The position numbers were made by a program, and so were the translations under genes. Source: Peptoniphilaceae bacterium (lineage in GTDB: Bacteria > Bacillota > Clostridia > Tissierellales > Peptoniphilaceae). From it: a stretch of DNA of 64,000 nucleotides. The stretch covers positions 17,256 through 81,255 of the forward strand of contig JAQYEZ010000038.1 of assembly GCA_028723425.1 (NCBI GenBank), given 5' to 3'. The notes beneath the pieces were generated by a model, which worked only from the letters and a program-made list of their open reading frames with translations, made no database searches and was not told where the DNA came from. This document shows, in pieces, positions 18,074 to 27,566 of the stretch (the stretch's first letter is position 1; each line of letters starts with the position of its first letter).

Positions 18074-18820
18074 TTACAAATAAGATTTTAAAATTTCAGC
18101 ATAAGATCTAGGTTCCTTGTATATTTTTTCGCAATGCTTAAAATAAGGCCACTCAAAAAAATTAGCCTTGGGATAAATTTTGTTTAATCTTTTTTTCGCC
18201 TGTTTTATATTAAAATCTTTTGTTCCATAATAAAAATTAAGATTTGCTTGTATCTTTCATCTTAAATAAGGTAAATCTACTCTACTATAGTCTTTTATCA
18301 TATTATCTATGGATTCTTTGGACATATTAACAAGTTCATTTACCATGACTGTAGAGATTTTCTTCTCAATTAAAATTGATAAAACTTTACTTGCAAAATT
18401 TTCAGATAAGCTTACAAGACTTTTTAGTCCATTCAAATATTTTGAAAATACAAATTGTTTAAAAAATGAACTTTTTCTAACACTAGCACCTTCCATGATT
18501 ACTGAATCAATCTTAATATCTTGATATTTTAAAAGCTCAAAGATAACATTTGACCCAAGAGAAACTCCAAAAGCAAACTTTATTTCTGATATTCCCTTGG
18601 CTAGAAAATACTTGTGAAGTATAAAAGCTTCTCTACTAGAAGAAATATAGGTTTCTCCCTTTGCCTTACCATGACCTGTCAAGTCTGGTATTATAACGCG
18701 AACATCACTAAGCTTCATTCTATCAACTAATATTCTTTTTAGCTCGTAAGCATTTGTTAACATAGAATGAATTAATAATATTGTCTTTTCACTATTACTA
18801 TTTAAATCATGTATGTACAT
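18074..18820 (-). pseudogene. Alpha/beta hydrolase interrupted by an in-frame TGA
   Basis: The frame from ATG 18820 (AGAGGTAGAG upstream) encodes an alpha/beta hydrolase with the oxyanion region LLIHSML, GHGKAKGE and the nucleophile elbow FGVSLGSN. A TGA at 18259-18257 cuts it after DLPYLR. The same frame then stays open for 60 more codons to a TAA at 18076-18074, and these read as the missing end: NFYYGTKDFN (the usual Asp loop) and FEWPYFKHCEKIY (the usual His loop). The stop thus removes two of the three catalytic residues. It is most likely a recent nonsense mutation or a sequencing error. Confidence 0.85.
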
Positions 18821-18922
18821 CTCTACCTCTAAATCTATTTTTGTGTATACAATATTATTTAAGCATAGAAATATGTGTATTTTATCAATATTTATTGTTT
18901 TACAAAAAATTCCCTTGGTCAC

Positions 18923-18948
18923 AAAAGAGTCACCACAACCGATGACTC
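18923..18948 (-). terminator. Weak terminator after csp
   Basis: On the minus strand GAGTCA (18948-18943), a 10-nt loop, TGACTC (18932-18927) and TTTT form a short stem with a T tract, 66 bp after the csp stop codon. The valS-methyltransferase-csp transcript likely ends here. Confidence 0.5.
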
Positions 18949-19014
18949 CTTATACTTATATTAAAATTTCTATACTTCTTTTCTATCAGCTAGTGATAAT
19001 TATAAATTTACAAA

Positions 19015-19221
19015 TTAATCCTCTATTTTTAACACATTAAAGGCAGTAGGTCCTCTACCTAAATCAACTCTTTCAAATTCCACAGTTTGACCTTCCAAAA
19101 GCGTTTTTCTTTCTTCATCGGATCTTATTTCAGAATAATGCACAAAAGTATCTATCCCGTCTTCTGACTCAATAAAGCCAAAACCTTTTTTATTGTCAAA
19201 AAATTTAACTTTCCCTTGCAT
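19015..19221 (-). CDS. csp: Cold-shock protein (Csp family)
   Basis: A 68-residue single OB-fold nucleic-acid chaperone. [18 protein letters not shown] holds the RNP1 motif (KGFGFI), and DTFVHYSEI is RNP2. The end YxP-type segment reads [12 protein letters not shown]. Such proteins bind single-stranded RNA or DNA and prevent structure that blocks translation. It starts 8 nt after the methyltransferase gene, so it is probably the last gene of the valS operon. Confidence 0.95.
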   Translation of the reverse strand: MQGKVKFFDNKKGFGFIESEDGIDTFVHYSEIRSDEERKTLLEGQTVEFERVDLGRGPTAFNVLKIED

Positions 19222-19229
19222 CTTATCTC

Positions 19230-19958
19230 CTATTTTTTTCTAGCTTTAAAGAGAATTCTTAAAGTATCTTCTTTGACAAAAGAAAAATCATCTTCATCAA
19301 ATGTTTCTATGTCTGCAAATCCTGCCTTTTGTAATTCTTTTTTTATAAATGTTGGACTATAAATCCTTTGAACTTGATTTTCTTTTATCCTTCTATAACT
19401 TCCATCTTCATCTTCTAAAAAGAAATTTAGGTACATATAAATCAAATCATCTTCCTTGTAATTCTCCCATGTATAAAAAACATCTTCGTATTCATAAACA
19501 TAAGATTCATTGCCAAAAATATTTTCCATCTTATATAGCGAATTAATATCAAAAACCAAAAGTCCACCTTTTTTTAAGTTTTTATATGAATTTTCAAAAA
19601 GCTTACCTATATCGCTTTTGTTAAGAAGATAATTAACAGAATCAAGAAGAACTACTATTAAATCATAGCTGTCTTCTTTTATATATTCTGTCATATTTGC
19701 CTGATAAAGGTTAAGATTTTCTCTTATAAATTTTTTCTTAAAAACATCCAGCATATCTCTTGATAGATCCAAGGCATCTATATATTTGAAATCATCAAAA
19801 AAATATGATGTTAACTTACCAGATCCGCAGGCAAGCTCTAGCATTCTGTCATTGTCTATAGCGTCTTTTTTTACTAGTTTTTTTATATTGTCTGCATAAA
19901 AGTCATAAGGGATATCAAAAGAAAGTTTATCATATATATAAGCAAAATCTTTATACAT
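19230..19958 (-). CDS. Class I SAM-dependent methyltransferase
   Basis: The 242-residue protein has motif I in [15 protein letters not shown], the acidic strand [19 protein letters not shown], and motif [15 protein letters not shown]. This pattern is common in small-molecule methyltransferases found beside tRNA synthetase genes in Firmicutes; the substrate is not known. The start ATG overlaps the valS stop by one base (TAATG), so it is translated with valS and regulated by the same T-box. Confidence 0.88.
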   Translation of the reverse strand: MYKDFAYIYDKLSFDIPYDFYADNIKKLVKKDAIDNDRMLELACGSGKLTSYFFDDFKYIDALDLSRDMLDVFKKKFIRENLNLYQANMTEYIKEDSYDLIVVLLDSVNYLLNKSDIGKLFENSYKNLKKGGLLVFDINSLYKMENIFGNESYVYEYEDVFYTWENYKEDDLIYMYLNFFLEDEDGSYRRIKENQVQRIYSPTFIKKELQKAGFADIETFDEDDFSFVKEDTLRILFKARKK

Positions 19959-22585
19959 TACTTATCTTTTATCTCTTCTAGACTAGCCTTGGTTTTTTCT
20001 AAAAGATCCTTATAATTTTCTAGTTTTTCTCTTTCTTCATTTACTACTTTTTCAGGAGCCTTATTTACAAAGTTTTGGTTGTTTAATTTTTTAGAAGCTC
20101 TGTCGATTTCAGACTCATATTTTTTTATCTCATCTGTAAGTCTGTTTCTCTCTCTTTGGTAATCAACCAAGTCATCAAGAGATATCAACACTTTAAAGTT
20201 ATTAAATAGCAAGGTTACAGCATCTTCTATATCAAATTCATCAAGACTTATTTTTACTTCTTTTGAAGAGGCAAGATTTATAAATTGAGGTTTCAACTCT
20301 TCTAACAAGTCTTTAATCTCTTGATTTTCTGAAACTATACAAAGATCTTGTTTAACTTTTGCCCCTACATTTAATTTTGATCTTTGATTTCTAATAGCTG
20401 TTATGGCATCTATTGCTGAATTTACTGCTTTTTCTTCCAAATCAAAGTCAAAGTCATCTCTAACTTGTGGGAAATCTTCTACAATTAACATATCTTTTTT
20501 GTTTGGAAGAGATTGGTAAATTTCTTCTGTTATAAATGGCATAAATGGATGAAGAAGGGCAATCATATCTTTTAGTACATATAATAATACTTTTTTAACA
20601 TTTGCTTTCTTCTCCTCATCATCACCATAGAGTCTGATTTTTGCAAATTCTATATACCAATCACAGTATTCATTCCAAATGAAGTCTTCTATTCTTGAGG
20701 CTGCAAGACCTATTTCATACTTATCTAGATTTAAAGTGATTTCACCAATAGCATTGTTAAGTCTTTTAAGGATCCATTTATCTTCAAGCTCTAGAGTATT
20801 TATATTAAAGTCTAAATCATCTCCATCTTCTATATTCATAAGGACAAATCTAGTAGCATTCCAAAGTTTATTGGCAAAGTTTCTATTTGAGATAAGTCTT
20901 TTTTCATCATATCTCATGTCATTTCCTGGTGAGTTTCCAGTAATAAGAGTAAATCTTAAAGCATCTGCTCCATACTTGTTAACAACCTCAATAGGATCAA
21001 CACCATTACCTAAAGATTTGCTCATTTTTCTTCCTTGTGAATCTCTGATTAGACCTGTAAATAGTACATGGTGGAAAGGAACTTTGTTTGTGAAATGTAA
21101 GGATGAAAATACCATTCTTATTACCCAGAAGAATAAAATATCATAGCCTGTTACAAGTATATCTGTTGGGAAGAAATAAGCTAAATCTTCTGTTTGATCT
21201 GGCCAGCCAAGGGTCGCAAATGGCCAAAGAGCTGAAGAAAACCAAGTATCAAGTGTATCTTCTTCTTGGCTTACTTTCTTTCCTTCAAGCATACCATTTT
21301 CATCTGGATCTTCTTCTGAAACTATTATTTCTCCATCTTCAGTGTAAAATACAGGAAGTCTGTGGCCCCACCATAATTGCCTAGATATACACCAATCTTT
21401 GATATTGTTTAACCAGTTTAGATAAACTTTACCCAAGCTTTCTGGAATTAGAGTAAGCTCTCCTTTCTCATAGACTTCGATTGATTTTTTTGCAAGTTCA
21501 TCCATTTTTACAAACCATTGTTTTGATATCAATGGTTCTATTACAACATGAGTTCTTTCTGAAAAACCAACAGCATGACTTATAGGTTCAATTTTTTCTA
21601 AAAGTCCAAATTTTTCAAGATCCTTAATAATTTCTTTTCTTGCCTCATACCTGTCAAGACCAGAATATTTTCCATATCCTTCTGCTATTCTTCCCTTGGT
21701 ATCTATAACTATACATTGACCAAGCTTATGTCTTTCTCCAACCTCAAAGTCATTAGGGTCATGTGATGGTGTTATTTTAACACAACCTGTACCGTATTGG
21801 GCATCTACATAAGAATCTTCTATCAAAGGTATTTTTCTTCCAACAAGTGGCAAAACTAAGTTCTTTCCTACCTTATCTTTAAATCTTAAATCTTCTGGAT
21901 TAACAGCTACTGCAAGGTCTCCTAACATAGTTTCTGGTCTAGTTGTTGCAATGGTAATAAAATCATTTGAATCCTCAAAGGGATACTTAATATACCATAA
22001 TGAACCTTCCACGTCCTCGTGATAAACTTCTGCATCTGAAATTGCAGTTTCTGCTTCTACATCCCAATTTACAATTCTATTGCCTTGGTAAATAAGACCT
22101 TCATCATACATTTTTTTGAAAACTCTTCTAACAGCTTTCGTTAGATTTTTATCCATAGTAAAGGAATCTCTATCCCAATCGCAAGAAACACCAATTGTTC
22201 TAAGTTGTTTTTTTATAGTTCCCCCATATTTGTAAGTCCAGTCCCAACATTCTTCAAGGAATTTTTCCCTACCAAGATCTTTTTTAGTTTTTCCTTCATT
22301 TCTAAGTTTTTCTACAACTTTTGCCTCTGTAGAAATTGAAGCATGGTCTGTACCTGGTATCCAATTTGCTTCATAACCTTGCATTCTTTTATATCTAATT
22401 ATAATATCTTGTATTGTATTATTTAAAGCATGTCCTAGATGAAGTTGACCTGTTACATTTGGCGGTGGCATAACAATAGTAAAGGGCTTTTTATCTTTGT
22501 TTATTTTAGCCTTAAAATAACCGCCTTCTTCCCATTTTTTATAAATCTCTTTTTCAAATTTTAAAGGTTCATATTTTGTTTCCAT
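19958..22585 (-). CDS. valS: Valyl-tRNA synthetase
   Basis: Class I synthetase that charges tRNA-Val and edits Thr-tRNA-Val. The 875 residues include the HIGH-type motif PPPNVTGQLHLGHALNN near the N-terminus, the editing-domain block TTRPETMLGDLAVAV, KMSKSLGNG, and the C-terminal coiled coil (about 810-870) typical of ValRS. GGAG precedes the ATG. Its T-box leader (22608-22820) couples expression to uncharged tRNA-Val. A methyltransferase and csp follow in the operon. Confidence 0.98.
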   Translation of the reverse strand: METKYEPLKFEKEIYKKWEEGGYFKAKINKDKKPFTIVMPPPNVTGQLHLGHALNNTIQDIIIRYKRMQGYEANWIPGTDHASISTEAKVVEKLRNEGKTKKDLGREKFLEECWDWTYKYGGTIKKQLRTIGVSCDWDRDSFTMDKNLTKAVRRVFKKMYDEGLIYQGNRIVNWDVEAETAISDAEVYHEDVEGSLWYIKYPFEDSNDFITIATTRPETMLGDLAVAVNPEDLRFKDKVGKNLVLPLVGRKIPLIEDSYVDAQYGTGCVKITPSHDPNDFEVGERHKLGQCIVIDTKGRIAEGYGKYSGLDRYEARKEIIKDLEKFGLLEKIEPISHAVGFSERTHVVIEPLISKQWFVKMDELAKKSIEVYEKGELTLIPESLGKVYLNWLNNIKDWCISRQLWWGHRLPVFYTEDGEIIVSEEDPDENGMLEGKKVSQEEDTLDTWFSSALWPFATLGWPDQTEDLAYFFPTDILVTGYDILFFWVIRMVFSSLHFTNKVPFHHVLFTGLIRDSQGRKMSKSLGNGVDPIEVVNKYGADALRFTLITGNSPGNDMRYDEKRLISNRNFANKLWNATRFVLMNIEDGDDLDFNINTLELEDKWILKRLNNAIGEITLNLDKYEIGLAASRIEDFIWNEYCDWYIEFAKIRLYGDDEEKKANVKKVLLYVLKDMIALLHPFMPFITEEIYQSLPNKKDMLIVEDFPQVRDDFDFDLEEKAVNSAIDAITAIRNQRSKLNVGAKVKQDLCIVSENQEIKDLLEELKPQFINLASSKEVKISLDEFDIEDAVTLLFNNFKVLISLDDLVDYQRERNRLTDEIKKYESEIDRASKKLNNQNFVNKAPEKVVNEEREKLENYKDLLEKTKASLEEIKDK

Positions 22586-22607
22586 ATTTGCTCCTTTTTT
22601 ATAATTT

Positions 22608-22820
22608 AAAAGGTGGTAAGGACTAACTCTTAGGACGAGTTAATCGCGTTACCACCTAAATTTCTTAATTAAAAGACACTCTTTGCACCTATGCGTGCTA
22701 CATTGAAACTATTTAAAAGCAACCTTCATAGGTTCATAAAAAAGATTTTCACCAACCATCTTCTCTCTAATTTTATAAAATCCTACTACTCCTCTTTCTC
22801 AAAGTTTCTATATTTACTTG
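22608..22820 (-). promoter_or_regulatory. T-box riboswitch of valS
   Basis: The leader (minus strand) has the conserved Stem I region AGAGAGAAGATGGTTGGTG, the T-box core AGGTGGTAACGCG (about 22657-22645) and a terminator whose 5' arm GGTGGTAA (22656-22649) pairs with TTACCACC (22619-22612), followed by TTTT. The T-box itself forms the 5' arm, so uncharged tRNA binding there prevents termination. A GUU codon at 22723-22721, in GAAGGUUGC, is the likely Val specifier. Confidence 0.93.
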
Positions 22821-22826
22821 TAATTA

Positions 22827-22854
22827 ATTATATTTTAAATATTTAATTTGTCAA
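22827..22854 (-). promoter_or_regulatory. Sigma-A promoter of the valS leader
   Basis: A consensus TTGACA (22854-22849), a 16-nt spacer and a consensus TATAAT (22832-22827) lie just before the T-box leader and only 11 bp after the stop codon of the upstream glucosaminidase gene. It is the strongest promoter match in the window. Confidence 0.85.
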
Positions 22855-22864
22855 ACGCTACAAC

Positions 22865-23638
22865 CTAGAGTCCAAGCGATATTTTAGCGTCATTTAATCT
22901 CTTCATGCTTGAATTTACATTTTTGTACCAATTTTTAGCACTTGCATAGTATTTATTAACGCCCTCAACACTGCCATCCACGTAATATTTTCCATTTGGT
23001 GATAGGTAATTTGTAGCTAAAAATCTTGCTGGACCTATAATTGCAGCAGAATAAGTGTCAAACTTACTAGCCTTGTTAAATGGATCATGATCATAAGCAG
23101 TCCATGACATTAGATTATTCTTTTTTTTCACTAAATTTGAAAATTCTCCACGCATAATTGGATTTTCAGTATTTATAATACCCAAAATAAAAAATGGATT
23201 TATGCCAAGTTCATTTTCAAGTTCTACCAAAGTCTTGGTAAAGCCTTCAATTAAGATTGGATCATTATCCTTTATTAACTTATTTTTAGGATAGGCCTTA
23301 TTTATTACAAGAGCAAGTTCTTGTGGATTAAGTCCAAGCCTACAAAGAGGTGACAAAGGATTTGCAGTATTTTTAGCTAAGGGTGTTACTGCTACAGGAT
23401 CTAAACTTCTATCTTCCTTATTTACAACAACTTTATTTGTATTTTGACTCATATAAGATTTAGCTTTGAAAGTAACAACTGATGATTTAGATTTATTTCC
23501 CAAAAAGCCATTGTCAATGTCAACATTTTCATAATAATATATACTATTTCCACTAGCCAAAGAAGTATTTGCTTGTAAGAAAATACCAGTAAAAACAAGG
23601 GATGAAAAGATTAGTTTATGTATCTTATTAATTTTCAT
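22865..23638 (-). CDS. Secreted glucosaminidase-domain protein
   Basis: A 257-residue exported protein with a signal peptide (KINKIHKLIFSSLVFTGIF, cleavage near ASG at residue 29). The C-terminal 150 residues match the glucosaminidase/GH73-like lysozyme fold: INPFFILGIINTENP, NNLMSWTAYDHDPFNKA and YSAAIIGPARFL. Family members cut the glycan strands of peptidoglycan for growth or separation. No cell-wall-binding repeats are present. GGAGG and a promoter (23678-23706) precede it, and the gene appears to be transcribed alone. Confidence 0.88.
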   Translation of the reverse strand: MKINKIHKLIFSSLVFTGIFLQANTSLASGNSIYYYENVDIDNGFLGNKSKSSVVTFKAKSYMSQNTNKVVVNKEDRSLDPVAVTPLAKNTANPLSPLCRLGLNPQELALVINKAYPKNKLIKDNDPILIEGFTKTLVELENELGINPFFILGIINTENPIMRGEFSNLVKKKNNLMSWTAYDHDPFNKASKFDTYSAAIIGPARFLATNYLSPNGKYYVDGSVEGVNKYYASAKNWYKNVNSSMKRLNDAKISLGL

Positions 23639-23677
23639 TTTTCCTCCAAATATTACAACTTTTTTACAACTAATAAG

Positions 23678-23706
23678 ATTATAATATAATTCATATGTAA
23701 TTACAA
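23678..23706 (-). promoter_or_regulatory. Promoter of the glucosaminidase gene
   Basis: On the minus strand TTGTAA (23706-23701), a 17-nt spacer and a consensus TATAAT (23683-23678) lie 40 bp before the ATG. Confidence 0.6.
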
Positions 23707-23861
23707 GACTTTCTATACTTTTTTAAGATATTTTTGTCTTCATTTTGTAACTTTTTATTAATATTTGTTTTTTTATCATATTCTTTAAAGCGATTAACAT
23801 TTGATAAAAATTACCTAATTTTTAATAAAGTAGTGAAAACCTTTATTTTTTTTTCTACATT

Positions 23862-23870
23862 TGGTATAAT
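23862..23870 (+). promoter_or_regulatory. Extended -10 promoter of the PPDK operon
   Basis: TG, one base and TATAAT make the same extended -10 element as seen before the two-component operon at 10174. It lies 31 bp before the ATG at 23902, with only a weak T-rich -35 region. Confidence 0.55.
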
Positions 23871-23901
23871 TTCTATGAGTTCTAAGAGGGAGAGGATTTT
23901 T

Positions 23902-24720
23902 ATGGTTATCAATATAATTTCAGATACAAGTGGCCATGCTACTGAACATCTGGTAAAAAAGACCATGATACAATTTGATATTAAATTTAAAATAAAAGTT
24001 TATTCATATATTGATAATATGATAGATTTGGAAAAAGTTTTAAATATTATAAAGGATCAAAATAATGAACAAATCCTCTATTACTCTATCCAGGATTCTA
24101 AGATGAATGTATATATCGACAATTTTTGTGATCTATATCAAATAGATAATATTAACCTTATGGGATTTTCTGTAAATAAAATTTCAGAGGTTCTTGGCAT
24201 CAAACCTAAGGATAATTTTGATAGCAACAACTTATATGAATCAGAGTTTTTTAGAAAAATGAACGCTCTGGACTTTGCTATTAAATATGACGATGGTAAA
24301 GATTTTAGGTCATTAAAAGCTTGTGATCTTGCACTCATTGGAGTTTCTAGATCGTCAAAAACCCCTACTTCCATGTATTTGGCAAGCAAGGGTTATAAGG
24401 TTTCAAATATTCCTATTTTGTTGGGAAATAATGTACCAAGAGAGCTTTATGAAATCGATAACAAAATAATATTTGGTCTCGATATCAATCCCAAAGTATT
24501 GAGGGAATATAGGCTTCAAAGACTAAAATCTCTAAAACTTTCTACCGACTCGCAGTACAGTGATATGAAAAGAATAAAAGAGGAATTGGCCTATGCAAAG
24601 GAAATAATGGAAGACTTGGATTGTACAGTTATTGATATTACCAACAAGTCGATAGAAGAAACTTCGGAAATTATTATTAACAAATTAAAAAATTTAGAAA
24701 GGGGTAACAAAAGTGACTGA
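23902..24720 (+). CDS. Pyruvate, phosphate dikinase regulatory protein (kinase/pyrophosphorylase)
   Basis: This DUF299-family enzyme both inactivates PPDK by ADP-dependent phosphorylation of a Thr and reactivates it by Pi-dependent dephosphorylation. The 272-residue protein starts at MVINIISDTSGHATEHL, and the nucleotide loop GVSRSSKTPTSMYLA sits near residue 150. The start ATG 23902 has GGGAGAGG upstream; the open frame extends to 23734 but that part is an unlikely hydrophobic tail. It overlaps the PPDK start by 8 nt, a direct link to its target. Confidence 0.95.
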   Translation: MVINIISDTSGHATEHLVKKTMIQFDIKFKIKVYSYIDNMIDLEKVLNIIKDQNNEQILYYSIQDSKMNVYIDNFCDLYQIDNINLMGFSVNKISEVLGIKPKDNFDSNNLYESEFFRKMNALDFAIKYDDGKDFRSLKACDLALIGVSRSSKTPTSMYLASKGYKVSNIPILLGNNVPRELYEIDNKIIFGLDINPKVLREYRLQRLKSLKLSTDSQYSDMKRIKEELAYAKEIMEDLDCTVIDITNKSIEETSEIIINKLKNLERGNKSD

Positions 24721-27337
24721 AAAATATGTCTATAGTTTTAATGAAGGTAACAAAGATATGCGTGATACACTTGGTGGAAAGGGTGCAAACCTTGCAGAAA
24801 TGACCAACCTAGGTATTAGAGTACCATTTGGTTTTACTGTAACCACACAAGCTTGCGCAAGATTTTATCAAGAGGACCAAAAACTTTGGGATACTCTAAA
24901 TGAAGAAATATCCGAACATATAGTAACTCTTGAAAAGGAAAATAATAAAAAATTTGGTTCTGTAGAAGATCCTCTACTAGTATCTGTAAGAAGTGGAGCT
25001 CCAATCTCTATGCCTGGTATGATGGATACTATTTTGAATCTTGGTCTAAACGATGAGGCTGTAGTTGGACTTGCAAACAAAACTAACAACGAAAGATTTG
25101 CCTATGACTCATACAGAAGATTCATCCAAATGTTTGCAGATGTTGCAATGGGTGTAGATAAAAATAAATTTGAAGATGTATTAACAGCAAAAAAAGAAGA
25201 AAAGAATGTTGCAAACGATACAGATCTTACAGCCGAAGATTTAAAAGATGTTGTTGACAAATATAAAGTCGTTTATAAAGAAAATTTGGGCCAAGAATTC
25301 CCACAAGAACCAAGAAAACAGCTTGATGCTGCAATCACAGCAGTATTTGCTTCTTGGAATAACGAAAGAGCAATTCTTTATAGAAAATTAAACGATATAG
25401 ATGATAATATGGGAACAGCAGTAAACGTACAAACCATGGTATTTGGTAATATGGGAGATACTTCAGGAACTGGTGTTGCCTTTTCAAGAAACCCTGCTAC
25501 AGGTGAAAATAAGCTATTTGGTGAATATTTAATTAATGCCCAAGGTGAAGATGTAGTTGCTGGTGTTAGAACTCCTCAAGAAATTGCAAAATTACAAGAA
25601 GTTCTTCCTGATGTATATAAAGAGTTTAGCGATACAGCTGATAAACTTGAAAAACACTACACAGACCTACAAGATATGGAATTTACTATCCAAGAAGGTC
25701 AATTATTCTTACTTCAAACAAGAAATGGAAAAAGAACTGCAAAGGCTGCTATAAAAGTTGCTACAGACCTAGTTCATGAAGGTTTAATCGATAAAGAAGA
25801 AGCTATACTAAGAGTAGGAGCTAAGGAACTTGACGCTATCCTCCACCCTACATTTACAAAAGAAGCTTTAGATAATAACCAAGCTATAGCCCAAGGTCTT
25901 GCAGCATCTCCAGGAGCTGCTGTTGGTAAAATCGCCTTTACAGCCGATGAAGCTAAAGAAAGAACAGAAAATGGAGAAACAGTTATCCTTGTAAGAGAAG
26001 AAACATCTCCAGAAGATTTAGCTGGTATGGTTTCAGCTGTTGGTATTTTAACAGCAAGAGGTGGTATGACTTCTCATGCTGCAGTAGTTGCTAGAGGTAT
26101 GGGTAAATCTTGTATTTCTGGTGCAAATATTGTTGTATCTGAAAAAGACAGAGTTTTAAAAGCAAACGGCAAAACTTATACAGACCAAGATGTAATTTCT
26201 ATTGACGGTTCTACTGGTAAAGTTTATATTGGTAGACTTGAACAAGAAAATCCAAAACTTGAAGGCGAATTTGGTGAATTCATGGGTTGGGTAGACGAAA
26301 TAAGAGATATGAAAGTTAGAACAAATGCCGATACTCCAAAAGATGCTGCCCAAGCTTTAGAATTTGGTGCTGAAGGTATTGGACTTTGTAGAACAGAACA
26401 TATGTTCTTTGCAGAAGATAGAATTTTCCAAGTAAGAAAAATGATAATTGCTGATGACTTTGAAACAAGAAAGAAAGCTCTTGATGCAATTCTTCCTATG
26501 CAAGAAGAAGATTTCTATCAAATTTATTCTTTAATGAAGGAAAGACCAGTAACTGTTAGACTTCTTGATCCACCTCTACACGAATTTTTACCAAAAGAGG
26601 ACAAAGAAATTCAAAAATTAGCCGATGATTTAGGAAAAGATGTAGAAGCTATAAAAGAAAGAATAAGTGAGCTTGCAGAAGTTAACCCTATGCTTGGCTT
26701 TAGAGGTCTAAGACTTGGTGTAATCTATCCAGAAATTTCAAGAATGCAAGGACGTGCTATCATTCAAGCTGCTCTTAGATGTAAGGCTGATGGTATAGAT
26801 TTAGTACCAGAAATCATGATTCCACTTTCTTCAGAAGTAAAAGAACTTTCTTATGTAAAAGCTGAAATCGTAGATGAAATTGAAAAAGTATTTGAAGAAA
26901 AGGGACAAAGAATAGACTACCTACTAGGTACAATGATTGAAATACCAAGAGCTGCTATAACAGCAGATGAAATTGGAAAAGTAACTGACTTCTTCTCATT
27001 TGGAACTAACGACTTAACACAAATGACCTTTGGTTTCTCAAGAGATGACGCCGGTAAATTCCTTCCTACCTATTTGGATAAAGAACTTTTGGAAAAAGAT
27101 CCATTCCAAGTATTAGATCAAAAAGGAGTTGGTTTCTTGGTAGAAACAGCTGTCGAAAGAGGTAAAAAAGCTAACCCTAAACTTCACCTTGGAGTTTGTG
27201 GAGAACACGGTGGAGAGCCAACTACTGTTAAATACTTATATAACGTAGGTCTTGATTATGTATCTTGCTCACCATTTAGAGTTCCTATAGCAAAACTTGC
27301 AGCAGCTCAAGCTAAAATTGAAAAAGACAGAAAATAA
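24713..27337 (+). CDS. ppdK: Pyruvate, phosphate dikinase
   Basis: PPDK interconverts pyruvate + ATP + Pi and PEP + AMP + PPi, giving anaerobes a PPi-linked glycolytic or gluconeogenic step. The 874-residue protein has the ATP-grasp nucleotide domain at the N-terminus (LGGKGANLAEM), the swivelling phospho-His domain with GGMTSHAAVVARG (His about 455, regulated Thr two residues before) and the PEP/pyruvate barrel (FSFGTNDLTQMTFG, GVCGEHGG with the catalytic Cys). It starts at GTG 24713 behind a GAAAGGGG site. A terminator follows. Confidence 0.98.
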   Translation: MTEKYVYSFNEGNKDMRDTLGGKGANLAEMTNLGIRVPFGFTVTTQACARFYQEDQKLWDTLNEEISEHIVTLEKENNKKFGSVEDPLLVSVRSGAPISMPGMMDTILNLGLNDEAVVGLANKTNNERFAYDSYRRFIQMFADVAMGVDKNKFEDVLTAKKEEKNVANDTDLTAEDLKDVVDKYKVVYKENLGQEFPQEPRKQLDAAITAVFASWNNERAILYRKLNDIDDNMGTAVNVQTMVFGNMGDTSGTGVAFSRNPATGENKLFGEYLINAQGEDVVAGVRTPQEIAKLQEVLPDVYKEFSDTADKLEKHYTDLQDMEFTIQEGQLFLLQTRNGKRTAKAAIKVATDLVHEGLIDKEEAILRVGAKELDAILHPTFTKEALDNNQAIAQGLAASPGAAVGKIAFTADEAKERTENGETVILVREETSPEDLAGMVSAVGILTARGGMTSHAAVVARGMGKSCISGANIVVSEKDRVLKANGKTYTDQDVISIDGSTGKVYIGRLEQENPKLEGEFGEFMGWVDEIRDMKVRTNADTPKDAAQALEFGAEGIGLCRTEHMFFAEDRIFQVRKMIIADDFETRKKALDAILPMQEEDFYQIYSLMKERPVTVRLLDPPLHEFLPKEDKEIQKLADDLGKDVEAIKERISELAEVNPMLGFRGLRLGVIYPEISRMQGRAIIQAALRCKADGIDLVPEIMIPLSSEVKELSYVKAEIVDEIEKVFEEKGQRIDYLLGTMIEIPRAAITADEIGKVTDFFSFGTNDLTQMTFGFSRDDAGKFLPTYLDKELLEKDPFQVLDQKGVGFLVETAVERGKKANPKLHLGVCGEHGGEPTTVKYLYNVGLDYVSCSPFRVPIAKLAAAQAKIEKDRK

Positions 27338-27355
27338 TAATATTACAATTACCTT

Positions 27356-27385
27356 AGGCTAGAACATTAGTTTCTAGCCTTTTTG
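27356..27385 (+). terminator. Rho-independent terminator after ppdK
   Basis: AGGCTAGAA (27356-27364) pairs exactly with TTCTAGCCT (27372-27380) around a 7-nt loop and is followed by TTTT. Confidence 0.85.
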
Positions 27386-27501
27386 TGTGCCTATTTTTTC
27401 TAAATTGTCTCAATCTATAAGGCATAAGTATACTTTTCTATAATTTTTTTCTTATTAACACTTGATAAAAATCAAATAACTTGTATACTGATTAAAAGCG
27501 C

Positions 27502-27530
27502 TTTGCAATTATTTGTCAATTGCATATAAA
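27502..27530 (+). promoter_or_regulatory. Promoter of the aldehyde dehydrogenase gene with an internal inverted repeat
   Basis: TTTGCA (27502-27507), a 17-nt spacer and TATAAA (27525-27530) form a plausible promoter. A perfect inverted repeat, TGCAATT (27504-27510) and AATTGCA (27518-27524) with a 7-nt centre, fills the spacer and overlaps the -35 box. That is where a repressor would bind. Confidence 0.55.
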
Positions 27531-27566
27531 ATATAATAAACTTAATTAAACATTCAAGGAGGAAAA

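Noticed and set aside
18257-18259. TGA as selenocysteine or as a recoded Trp codon
   Set aside because: TGA is used as a normal stop in other genes here (for example hflX and prfB zero frame), no SECIS-like hairpin directly follows, and the position is not at a known Sec site of alpha/beta hydrolases.
20679-21146. Plus-strand open frame opposite valS
   Set aside because: It is antisense to a conserved synthetase domain, has no ribosome binding site and no recognisable protein motif.
23734-23901. N-terminal extension of the PPDK regulator
   Set aside because: The added residues are hydrophobic and precede the extended -10 promoter and ribosome binding site that fit the ATG at 23902.
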